A DNA stretch of 64,000 nucleotides, from NCBI GenBank assembly GCA_016719605.1, contig JADJYW010000020.1, forward strand, positions 36,740-100,739. The letters run 5' to 3'. Within the stretch, counting starts at the first letter, position 1; the number at the start of each line of letters is the position of its first letter. The position numbers were made by a program, and so were the translations under genes. This document shows, in pieces, positions 29,901 through 38,605 of the stretch. This stretch comes from Lewinellaceae bacterium (GTDB lineage Bacteria > Bacteroidota > Bacteroidia > Chitinophagales > Saprospiraceae). The notes below the pieces were generated by a model. The model made no database searches. It was not told the DNA's origin and saw only the letters and a list, made by a program, of their open reading frames with translations.

Positions 29901-32900
29901 CGCGGACGCTATGCCCGGCGACTGCGGTGCGACTGTGGATTTTTTGGCCATGGCTACGGACAATTGCGATGCAACCCCGACCCTCGGCTACAGCCCTGCT
30001 TCGGGATCGTTCTTCCCGGTAGGCACCACGACGGTGACGGTGACCGCTACGGATGATTGCCTGAACGACGCGAGTTGCCAGTTCATGGTGACTGTGACGG
30101 ACAACGAAGCGCCGACCGTGACCTGCCCCTCGAATCAGAACGTTAGCACGAGTAGCGATAGCCCGGGCGACTGTACGACAACGATTACCGGCCTGCAAGT
30201 GAGCGGCATGGACAACTGCGACCCGTCATCGTTATTGTCGTTCACCTACTCGGTGAGTGGCGCCACAATGGTGGGCAGCACCAACGCCACGGGTAGCCCG
30301 CTTGACCTGAGCGGTATTGCCTTCGAAGAAGGAATGAGCACGGTAACCGTTTCGGTTTCGGACACCAAAATGCCGCCGAACACGAACAACACCTGCTCTT
30401 TTACCGTAACGGTGGTGGATGACGAGGCGCCGGCTATGAGCTGCCCGATGAATCAGAATGTGGGAACTGATACTGACATGACGGGCAACTGTTCGACAAC
30501 TATAGCCGGACTTCAGGTGAGCGCGACGGACAACTGCAACCAGGGTTCCGTTCTGGCTTTCACCTATTCGGTAAGCGGCGCTACCACGGTAGCCGGCACC
30601 AACTCAACGGGCAGCCCGCTCGACCTGAGCGCCATTGTATTTGAAAAGGGAGTAAGCACGGTGACTGTATCGGTTTCGGACGCCAATGTACCGCCGAACA
30701 CCGCCAACAACTGCTCGTTTACCGTGACGGTGATCGACAACGAAAAACCCACCTTAACCTGTCCGATCGCTATTGAGGTAGATACCGATCCCGGACAGTG
30801 TACGGCAATAGTTAATTACGGCACCCCGACCATTTCGGATAACTGCCCCTGCACCCAGGTCAATGCCGTTGCGGGGTACACTGCCATAGGCGTTTATGGC
30901 GGGCATACCTACTATATTTCCAACGGAACGGCAGACTTTGCTACCGCGCAGGCTAATGCTGTGACAGCCGGCGGTAACCTCGTGATCATCGGTTCTGCCG
31001 GTGAAAATGCCTTTGTGGCTGCTGCCGTGACGGGAGAAACGTACATTGGCTTGAGTGAACCGAACACAGAAGGGACGGCAGAATGGGTGGACGGCTCCAC
31101 GCCTGCCGGCTTGGGATATTCCAATTTCTGCACGCATCCGTCTGCCGGGAACAATTCCCCCCGCGACTGGTTGGTCATGGGCGCCAACAACTGCGCCACG
31201 GGCGAATGGGCGTACCGTCAAGATAACGCCCTCCCGTCCATCATCGAAATCAACAGCGAAAACACCAGCAACTGCGACATCATGTTGTCGAGCGGCCTGG
31301 CCGACGGATCGACTTTCCCGATAGGTACAAGTATGGTTGAATGGACCGGTACAGATCTGGCCGGCAACACCAATACCTGTGCATTCACGGTAACCGTCAA
31401 TGACGGAGAGGCGCCGATGCTGAAAAACCTGCAAGCAGATTGCAGCACGCTGAACATTCCTAATGTGACCGAATGCCTGAGCGCAGCAGCTTTGTTTGAC
31501 GCCACGACGTTGGAGTCCTCGGTTGCAGCGCTATACATGGACAACTGTGGTGGCACGGTGACGGCAACGCTAAGCGGCACGACACCTGATGGTGGCAATA
31601 CGAACTGCTTGTGGAGTTTCGCCTACGAGTTTACCATTTCGGACGGTATTCCAGCGAACGACGTAACCTGCACGGTGACGCGCAGCGGCGGCGATGAAAT
31701 CTCACCGGCCCTCAAAAACCTGTTGGCGGATTGCAGCACGCTGAACATCACGGGTGTGGGCGAATGCCTGAGCGCGGCGGCTTTGTTTGACGCTGCGACG
31801 CTGGAATCCTCGGTTGCGGCGCTATACATGGACAACTGTGGCGGCACGGTGACGGCAACGCTGAGCGGCACGACACCTGGCGGTAGCAACACAAACTGCG
31901 CCTGGAGTTTCACCTACACGTTTACCATCTCGGACGGCTGCCCGGCCAACAATGTAACCTGCATGGTGACGCGCAGCGGAGATGACAAAATAGCTCCGAC
32001 GGGTATGGCTCCGATGGGAATGAGCAATGTACATGGCTGCTATATTGACGCAAACACCCCGCCAACAGGTGCTCCGGTGTTTGATGCCATGGCTGCTGCT
32101 GCGGGCTATATGGCCAACTGCCCGGGCAACACGGTGACGGCCACGTTGACAAACACCGCGGTGAGCGGCGACAATACGGGCTGGACACTAATCTACACCT
32201 TCAAAGTAGCCGACAACTGCGGTAATGAGCTGCCCGGGCAGACCATCCAGTACACCGGCAGCGACAAGGTGCTACCCACGGCAATTTGCCAGGATGTAAT
32301 CGTGGAAATAGGCCCGAATGGAACGGGCACACTTGACCCCGCCGATGTGGACAACGGTTCCAGCGACGTCTGCGGGCCGGTGACGCTTGCTTTGGATAAA
32401 ACCATGTTTGATTGCAGCGATATTGGCGGCGGTGGCGGTGGCGCAGGCGGCTCGGTCACCATCAACGGCACCGGCTACACGGTGACGATTGAATTGACGC
32501 CGACCGTAGTGACGGCGCCCATGTCCTGTCCATTTGGCTACGGTTATACCACCGATATAGCCTACACGGTATCGTACACCGGAGTTGTACCTCCGGGCGC
32601 TTTGTACACCTTGCAAGGTACTCTGAACTGTTCGCCGGCTAACTCGTTTTTCCCGATTCTGAGCGATCCCGGATTTTTGAATAACGGGACGACTATGACG
32701 GGCACGACGACCACTTCCAACGCTTACAACAACGCAACCAATTGCGTTGGCGTAACACCGGCAATCCTGATGTGTAATTCCGTGTCGTTGGATATTCAAG
32801 GTAACGGCATCAATTATCAAACGGTGAACGTGCCGATCACCTACGGAGCGCCGCAACAAACGGTCACGCTGACAGTGACGGACGGCAATGGTAATACGAA

Positions 32901-35900
32901 TACCTGTGTAGCCAATGTGACGGTGGAAGACAACTTGCTTCCAACGATTGACTGTCCTGCCGACCAGACCGTTTCGGCAGATGCCTCCTGCTCGGGCACG
33001 GTCGGTGCGTGGTCGGAGGCTTTCTTGGCAGACAACTGCGGCACGCCCACCGTGAACCAATCGCCTCCGGCAAACATGCCGCTGAGCGGGCACAACGACA
33101 GTGAGGTGGTGACCTTGACGGCAGACGACGGCAACGGCAACACGGATTACTGCTCGTTCACGGTGACGCTGGTGGACGACACGCCGCCGGCATTGATTTC
33201 TCCAGGAATGGATTGTTCAACATTAAACACAACTAATAATAATGTGAACGAATGCCTGCTTGCGGCAATGGCCTTTGATGCCACAACGCTGGAGGCCGCC
33301 GTCGCAAACCTGTACTCCGACAATTGCGGCACGGTGACAGCAACATGGACAGGCACGACCCCAGGTGGCAACAACACGAACTGTTCGTGGAGTTTTACTT
33401 ACGAGTTTACCATTTCGGACGGAATCACGGCGAACGATGTGACCTGCACGGTCACGCGCAGCGGCGGCGATGAAATCTCACCGGCGCTGATCAACCAGCA
33501 AGCAGATTGCAGTACGCTGGACATTCCTAATGTAGACGAATGCCTGAGCGCAGCGGCTTTGTTTGACGCTGCGACGCTGGAATCTTCTGTGGCGGCCCTG
33601 TACTCCGACAACTGCGGCGGCACGGTGACGGCCACGCTGACGGGCACAACACCCGGCGGCAGCAACTCGAATTGCTCCTGGAGTTTCACCTATACGTTTA
33701 CGATTTCGGACGGCTGCCCGGCGAACAACGTGACCTGCACGGTTACGCGTAGCGGTAGTGACCAGACCATCCCGGTTATCACCCTGACCGGTAGCAGCAG
33801 CGTTGAGATTTGTCAGTTTGAAAACTACATGGATGACGGCGCCACGGCAATGGACAATTGTGCCGGTGACATCACCGCCAACATCGTGACCAACAACCCG
33901 GTCAATACCAGCATGCCCGATACCTACACGGTGACGTATGATGTCATGGACGCCTGCGGCAATCCGGCTGTTCAGGTGACGCGCACTGTGGTGGTTGTCG
34001 AAAAACCGACGATTCAAACCACTGTGCAAGGCATGTCGCTGAACAACAACGGCGGCCCAAGTACCCTGACCGTTCAGGTGTGCAACGTGAACAACACGGT
34101 TACGGCAACGGCCATTTCCCAGATCAATGCCTCGCCCAACGCTAATGTGCACGTGGCGATCACCAATTCGCTGAACATCAACCTGGCTGGCGGTGCCCCT
34201 GCTGGCGACACCAAACGCCTCGACGATTTGACACTGGACGGCTCCATCGCTACGGTGGGGGCAGACTGGTTCAACTACATTGACGATGTTCGCCTGAGCA
34301 ACGCCAACCAGTGGGGCTATGTGGAAATTACCATCACGCCCTACACCGACAGGGACAACAGTGGTACCTTGACCATGGGCGACTGCGAGGGCACACCGAT
34401 CGTGGTCACGATCCAGGTGCAGCCTATCCCGCAAACACAGCGCACCTTCGTCAATCCCGCAGCACAGGACGGAATGATCTGTTCCGATGAAACAGTAGAA
34501 ATTGACCTCGGTGTAAACAGTTTTCAACTCATCGGCGGGGGTGCACCAACGCCTGCCGATTACGAATTTGAAATAACCCAAATCCGCTACAGCACCGACG
34601 GTGGGGCTACTTATCCAGCCGGTAATTCCGGTTACCCGGCCGGTCTGATGGGCGGTACCTACACCGTGGGCAGCATCATTTCCGGCGCTACGGCCAAGTT
34701 GATGGAAACCCTGACCAATACCTCCGGCAACCCAATTTACCTCCGCTATCAGCTACGGGCACGGTTGGTCAACAGTCCTTCCTGTGAAGATGCCGTCATA
34801 AGCCTGCGCGTGGTGATCAAAGAAGAACCGGTGGTCTCCGACCAAACGGACATGGCCTGTTCGGACGTAGCGCTGAACTTCGATCTGGACGCGCTGATCG
34901 CCGGCGCCGGCGATACATACACATACACGGTGTCGTCCTCTGACCAGGCCAACGTGCCCGCCGCCCCGGCCCGCGTAGTAGCGAGTGCAGCGAACATCAC
35001 CGACATGTACACGAACACGACGGGGGCCAATGTCACGATCACCTATACAGTAACGCCAATCGGGGCCAACGGCTGTTCGGGCAACACGTTCAAGGTGACG
35101 GTGACAGTGAAGCCGCGTCCGGAAATATCAGGCACCGTGAATGGCCAACCGTTCGATTCCAATCCGGTGACCCCTGCTTCGGTGGAAATCTGCGACGGCG
35201 ACGCGCCGAACTTCTCCATCTTCAGCAGCGTACCGGGTTCCGGTGTTTGCGTGTACTACCAGCCGGTACTGAGCAATATTGACCCGTCGGTCAATGGCGG
35301 AATCTGGGAACTGCAAAACAACTACATCGACGATGTGGGCAACCTGAACTATCTGTTCAGTTCAAACGGCGACTACCTGAAACTGACGAATCCGGCCCTG
35401 CCCGGCACGGTAACGTGGACGTTGACGCCGGTGCTGACCGGTACTTGCAGCGGCTCTGTTCCGGCGCCGGGCGATTGCCTCGGCAATCCGGTGACGATCA
35501 CGGTGACGGTGAACCCAGTGCCCTCGGCCAATGTCACGGGCAACACCCTCGTCTGCATCGGTACCAGCATCACCCTCAACGGCAACCCAACAGACGGATC
35601 GGGTACTTACTCCGCACATGGTTGGATGCAGAGCGGCGTCGGATCGGTGAGCATCACGAACAACAACGACGGGACAGCCGCCATTCAGGGTGTTACTGCC
35701 GGTAGTGTTACCATCGAATACACCGTTACCGACGTGGAGGGTTGCACAGCAACCGATACACACACGGTCACCGTGACGGATTGTGGTGCAATTACATTCA
35801 TCAACGACAAAGAGCCCGACGACCCCTGCTCCTGCAACAACGACCAGACGGCCAATGGCGCTCAGGACGGTACGTTTGGCGAAACGGTATCGGTGCTGCC

Positions 35901-38523
35901 CACGACGAATGCGCAAATATGGACCGTTGTAGCCGTCAGCCGACTGGCCGGTAGCGGCGGTTTGCCAACCGGTATATCTGTGGGCAATGCGCTGGCATAT
36001 AATGTCGGTGGTTTCCACGAGATTTCGTTCCAGCATGTGGATGACGCGGGTTACACTATAGTGGTGGAAGGCCCGAACCCCGGAGTGGGTACACCGGGCA
36101 ACCCCGCCGGGGGCAATACCCAACTCACCTTGTCCAATATCTGCCAGTATCCGGTGATCGCCTTCGACCCGACACTTCCGGACAACGTGTGCCTGAACAG
36201 CACGCCGATCCCGCTGACAGTTTCGGAAGCGAACGGTTTTGCCGGTAACAGTTTGTTCACCGTGAACGGCAACCTGGACACCGAGTTTGATCCTTCCGCA
36301 CCGCTGACGCCGCCCGGACCGTATCCGGTGGTGGCAAATTTCACAGGTACGGTTGTGAATAATCTCAGTGTGAACCCTGCTGCGCCTGCTTTCCCGGGCT
36401 GTATGACCAGTATTTCGGATCAAATCGGCATTTACCCGGGGCCAACAGTTGTTTGCCCGGCGCCGGTTGTGCTGAACACGAGCGACGATGATACCGGCGA
36501 TTGTGATGTGGCATATTTGCTGAACCACCCCGATATCAATACATCCTGTGCGACGAACTTGACCATTGCGTTTGCCAACGGTGTGCCCGTGCCGGCAACG
36601 CTGCCTGTTGGTGGCAATGTCACGCCCGGCGGCTCTGATTCGTATACTTTTGCAAAAGGGCAAACGGTTGTCACCTATTCTGCCACAGACGCTGCCAATA
36701 ACAACACAATGTGTATGTTCACCGTGACGGTGTTAGATGATGAAGCCCCGTCCATCACTTGTCCGGGGCCAATAACGGTACCTTGTGCCGGCAATATCCC
36801 GGCGCCAAATACGAATCTGGTGGCTGCTTCGGACAACTGCGGTTTGGTAACGAAACAATACCTGTTTACCACCTTGCCGTATGATGTGGATTGCATCAGC
36901 CGCTTCAAGGTGACGCGTTATTACCAGGCCACCGATGCGGCAAACAACACGACATCCTGCTCGCAGGTCATCACGGTATTCGACGACATCAAGCCGGACT
37001 TTACGTTTGTACCGGCCAACGTGACCGTACAGTGCAACAGCGTGCCCGCTGTGGGTAACCCGCAGGCTACGGACAACTGCGGCGGACCGGTCGGCATCAC
37101 CTACAACGGTCAAGACCTTGTTGATGACGACAACTGTATAGACAGTTATATGCTCACGCGCCAGTGGACGGCGACGGACCTTTGCGGCAATGCCCGTACG
37201 GCTACGCAGGTTATCACGGTGATTGACACACACCGGCCCAACTTTGTCAGTCTCCCGGCCAATATCACGGTGCAGTGCGACAACCCGGTGATCGCGACGC
37301 CACAGATGCCTGTGGCTACCGACAACTGTGATACCGATGTGGCAATTACCTATATTGGTCAAACCCGCACAAACGGCGCCTGTCTCAATGCCTACACGCT
37401 GACCCGTCGCTGGGTGGCCATGGACAACTGCGGCAATACCCGCTCGGCCTCCCAACGCATCACGGTGGTGGACAATGGTAAACCGGTTTTGACCGTACCG
37501 TCGGACATGACGATCACCTGCACCACCCCGATACCGCCCGTTGGCTCGGTTTCGGCTTCGGATGGTTGTGGCGGCCCGGTAACGACCCTTTATCTGGGTC
37601 AGACAACGGCCAACACTACTTGTCCGGGCAATTACCAGATCAAACGCACCTGGCGCGCTACGGATGCATGCGGCAACAGCACGGCGGCGACGCAAACGAT
37701 TCAGGTGACGGACAACCAACCGCCAACGTTCGTTTCCGTGCCGGGCAACACGACTGTCCAGTGCAACCAGACGCCTCCGCCATTGAGTAACCCGGTCGCC
37801 ACGGACAACTGCGGCGGGTATGTACAGATCACTTATCTGGGTCAGGTGCGTACCGACGGCAACTGCCTGTACAACTACACCCTGACGCGTACCTGGCGGG
37901 CTACCGACTTGTGCGGCAACTCCACCATGACGGCGCAAGTCATCACGGTGCAGGATACGCAGGCGCCAACATTCATCAACCTGCCGGCAGACCTCACGGT
38001 GGTGTGCGCACCCGACTGTGTGCCGCTACCCGTACCGCCGCAGGCTTCGGACAACTGTGGCACGCCTGCCATCACGATGCAGGAAACACAGTCTACCGGT
38101 GACTGCTCCACGGGTTACACGGTGACGCGTACCTGGACGGCAACCGATCAGTGTGGCAACCCGGCGGTGCATGTACAAACATTCACCGTGCTGCCGGCGC
38201 CGTCGTTCAACGACCCGATGCAAGACCGTGCAGGCAACTCAACACTCAAAACTCAACACTCAAAACTCAAAACCGTCTCCCTGATGCCCAACCCGACCAC
38301 CGACCGGGTCTGGATTGATCTGGGTGATTTTGCGGGCGAGTCTGTTCTCGTATCCATCTACGGTGATCTTGGTCAACTGATCTGGGAGCGCAAAGTGGAA
38401 GCGGTAACCGACCTGAAATTGCCGGTGAACCTGCGCGAAGCGGGGGCTGCCGCCGGGCTATACACGGTTAGCGTGCGCAGCGGCGAGCAGGTAGTGTCGA
38501 AGCGGCTGGTTTTGGTGGAGTAG
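26971..38523 (+). CDS. 3,850-residue multidomain surface protein: glycine-rich, Ig, cohesin-like, C-type-lectin-like, HYR and T9SS domains
   Basis: The ATG at 26971 opens MKKALYHNFGLCAVLFFLAN, a signal peptide; the frame extends upstream to 26827 but that part is not signal-like. In order: two glycine-rich domains (about 27100-27690 and 27715-28320), Ig-like modules, a cohesin-like domain (about 29430-29820), HYR domains, a C-type-lectin-like insert (30868-31260), four copies of a 95-residue unit with DCSTLNI...ECLSAAALFDA (31417-31990 and 33187-33770), further Ig-like modules, about eight DNCG-type HYR units (36750-38200), and a T9SS type A domain (MPNPTTDRVWIDLGDF). One uninterrupted frame of 11.5 kb argues for a functional gene. 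A simple repeat encodes LKTQHSKLKT just before the sorting domain. It ends at a strong terminator. Confidence 0.88.
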   Translation: MKKALYHNFGLCAVLFFLANFFAAVVLPAQTQTFSSSGTFTVPTGVTSITVECWGGGGKGGTRDSDGVAGGGGGGAYSRKVVAVTPGNTYTVTVGAGSTTVAAGGDSWFGTAATVMAKGGNSVPNNTITGATGGSAASSIGDVTYGGGNGANGNAGAEYGGGGGSSAGTGANGVTATNQNGANAPTGGGDGGDGNNDDDGDGQDGNVPGGGGGGATRDDGTENGGDGANGRVVVSWTGGSSLIVNSSSTFTVPAGVTSIIVQAWGGGGGGGTGDSGSNSRGGGGGGAYATRTLTVTPGTTYTMVVGAGGEPGSNGTSSYFNTNSLVSATSIVAAAGSTPGASDGFGAGGSTANSNGSTEYAGGNGGTRNNDDGGGGGGGSAFTNANGGTGQSNPPAPDGGTGGTGTGTGGNGGANNASGSDGGEPGGGGGGKGDNGASSGDGAPGRIIIAWTAPCVNPDVPTVSAAPATICAGGSSTLTIDAGNLNGATDWQWYTGSCGGTSAGSGTSIMVSPGSTTTYYVRGEGGCVTPGLCAEVTVTVVADPVSPAITPNPNTAEVCTGTTLTVDVVGGSGGTGTCTDEYRFSTDNGSNWSVWSSMVPNFAAVAGITLVESRRNCDGSGCNSGVAQVSWMVVADPAAPTATKSPNTASACAGATLTLTGVTDNGGGTGNCEIQFRYDDGSGFTIWNTTLPSFTAVAGTNIIEVRKVCDGSDCDNSPVSTYSWMVNTDPVVTLNLLDDKCYVGATNALTISGVAMYSGMPSGGTYSGPGVSQSGADWIFDATAAGGVAGSPYTITYMYTDGNGCMGTATDEMVVHDGDVELYMDGVTPVECMTNATFALQTDNFMDIATIGTARIEWDITKWQYVGSSAAAIPGSFVDLNATNAASGYLTYDFNATTPDGVTLPDGATLATVELKAIACNMNTDVAVVPALPGLKAYSDEFAQIQVGTTDYAVVLQDTEDPTPTCPGDISVNSTAGADAMPGDCGATVDFLAMATDNCDATPTLGYSPASGSFFPVGTTTVTVTATDDCLNDASCQFMVTVTDNEAPTVTCPSNQNVSTSSDSPGDCTTTITGLQVSGMDNCDPSSLLSFTYSVSGATMVGSTNATGSPLDLSGIAFEEGMSTVTVSVSDTKMPPNTNNTCSFTVTVVDDEAPAMSCPMNQNVGTDTDMTGNCSTTIAGLQVSATDNCNQGSVLAFTYSVSGATTVAGTNSTGSPLDLSAIVFEKGVSTVTVSVSDANVPPNTANNCSFTVTVIDNEKPTLTCPIAIEVDTDPGQCTAIVNYGTPTISDNCPCTQVNAVAGYTAIGVYGGHTYYISNGTADFATAQANAVTAGGNLVIIGSAGENAFVAAAVTGETYIGLSEPNTEGTAEWVDGSTPAGLGYSNFCTHPSAGNNSPRDWLVMGANNCATGEWAYRQDNALPSIIEINSENTSNCDIMLSSGLADGSTFPIGTSMVEWTGTDLAGNTNTCAFTVTVNDGEAPMLKNLQADCSTLNIPNVTECLSAAALFDATTLESSVAALYMDNCGGTVTATLSGTTPDGGNTNCLWSFAYEFTISDGIPANDVTCTVTRSGGDEISPALKNLLADCSTLNITGVGECLSAAALFDAATLESSVAALYMDNCGGTVTATLSGTTPGGSNTNCAWSFTYTFTISDGCPANNVTCMVTRSGDDKIAPTGMAPMGMSNVHGCYIDANTPPTGAPVFDAMAAAAGYMANCPGNTVTATLTNTAVSGDNTGWTLIYTFKVADNCGNELPGQTIQYTGSDKVLPTAICQDVIVEIGPNGTGTLDPADVDNGSSDVCGPVTLALDKTMFDCSDIGGGGGGAGGSVTINGTGYTVTIELTPTVVTAPMSCPFGYGYTTDIAYTVSYTGVVPPGALYTLQGTLNCSPANSFFPILSDPGFLNNGTTMTGTTTTSNAYNNATNCVGVTPAILMCNSVSLDIQGNGINYQTVNVPITYGAPQQTVTLTVTDGNGNTNTCVANVTVEDNLLPTIDCPADQTVSADASCSGTVGAWSEAFLADNCGTPTVNQSPPANMPLSGHNDSEVVTLTADDGNGNTDYCSFTVTLVDDTPPALISPGMDCSTLNTTNNNVNECLLAAMAFDATTLEAAVANLYSDNCGTVTATWTGTTPGGNNTNCSWSFTYEFTISDGITANDVTCTVTRSGGDEISPALINQQADCSTLDIPNVDECLSAAALFDAATLESSVAALYSDNCGGTVTATLTGTTPGGSNSNCSWSFTYTFTISDGCPANNVTCTVTRSGSDQTIPVITLTGSSSVEICQFENYMDDGATAMDNCAGDITANIVTNNPVNTSMPDTYTVTYDVMDACGNPAVQVTRTVVVVEKPTIQTTVQGMSLNNNGGPSTLTVQVCNVNNTVTATAISQINASPNANVHVAITNSLNINLAGGAPAGDTKRLDDLTLDGSIATVGADWFNYIDDVRLSNANQWGYVEITITPYTDRDNSGTLTMGDCEGTPIVVTIQVQPIPQTQRTFVNPAAQDGMICSDETVEIDLGVNSFQLIGGGAPTPADYEFEITQIRYSTDGGATYPAGNSGYPAGLMGGTYTVGSIISGATAKLMETLTNTSGNPIYLRYQLRARLVNSPSCEDAVISLRVVIKEEPVVSDQTDMACSDVALNFDLDALIAGAGDTYTYTVSSSDQANVPAAPARVVASAANITDMYTNTTGANVTITYTVTPIGANGCSGNTFKVTVTVKPRPEISGTVNGQPFDSNPVTPASVEICDGDAPNFSIFSSVPGSGVCVYYQPVLSNIDPSVNGGIWELQNNYIDDVGNLNYLFSSNGDYLKLTNPALPGTVTWTLTPVLTGTCSGSVPAPGDCLGNPVTITVTVNPVPSANVTGNTLVCIGTSITLNGNPTDGSGTYSAHGWMQSGVGSVSITNNNDGTAAIQGVTAGSVTIEYTVTDVEGCTATDTHTVTVTDCGAITFINDKEPDDPCSCNNDQTANGAQDGTFGETVSVLPTTNAQIWTVVAVSRLAGSGGLPTGISVGNALAYNVGGFHEISFQHVDDAGYTIVVEGPNPGVGTPGNPAGGNTQLTLSNICQYPVIAFDPTLPDNVCLNSTPIPLTVSEANGFAGNSLFTVNGNLDTEFDPSAPLTPPGPYPVVANFTGTVVNNLSVNPAAPAFPGCMTSISDQIGIYPGPTVVCPAPVVLNTSDDDTGDCDVAYLLNHPDINTSCATNLTIAFANGVPVPATLPVGGNVTPGGSDSYTFAKGQTVVTYSATDAANNNTMCMFTVTVLDDEAPSITCPGPITVPCAGNIPAPNTNLVAASDNCGLVTKQYLFTTLPYDVDCISRFKVTRYYQATDAANNTTSCSQVITVFDDIKPDFTFVPANVTVQCNSVPAVGNPQATDNCGGPVGITYNGQDLVDDDNCIDSYMLTRQWTATDLCGNARTATQVITVIDTHRPNFVSLPANITVQCDNPVIATPQMPVATDNCDTDVAITYIGQTRTNGACLNAYTLTRRWVAMDNCGNTRSASQRITVVDNGKPVLTVPSDMTITCTTPIPPVGSVSASDGCGGPVTTLYLGQTTANTTCPGNYQIKRTWRATDACGNSTAATQTIQVTDNQPPTFVSVPGNTTVQCNQTPPPLSNPVATDNCGGYVQITYLGQVRTDGNCLYNYTLTRTWRATDLCGNSTMTAQVITVQDTQAPTFINLPADLTVVCAPDCVPLPVPPQASDNCGTPAITMQETQSTGDCSTGYTVTRTWTATDQCGNPAVHVQTFTVLPAPSFNDPMQDRAGNSTLKTQHSKLKTVSLMPNPTTDRVWIDLGDFAGESVLVSIYGDLGQLIWERKVEAVTDLKLPVNLREAGAAAGLYTVSVRSGEQVVSKRLVLVE

Positions 38524-38542
38524 TGTATTTTCAGAAGTGCGT

Positions 38543-38588
38543 AAAAAACACCCCGTCCCTGGCAGCAGGAGCGGGGTGTTTTTTTTAG
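38543..38588. terminator. Bidirectional terminator between the giant gene and the serine hydrolase
   Basis: AAAAAACACCCCG and CGGGGTGTTTTTT form a stem with a 16-nt loop, flanked by A on one side and T on the other. It can serve both convergent genes. Confidence 0.85.
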
Positions 38589-38605
38589 TGGCAATCCCGA
38601 ACGAC

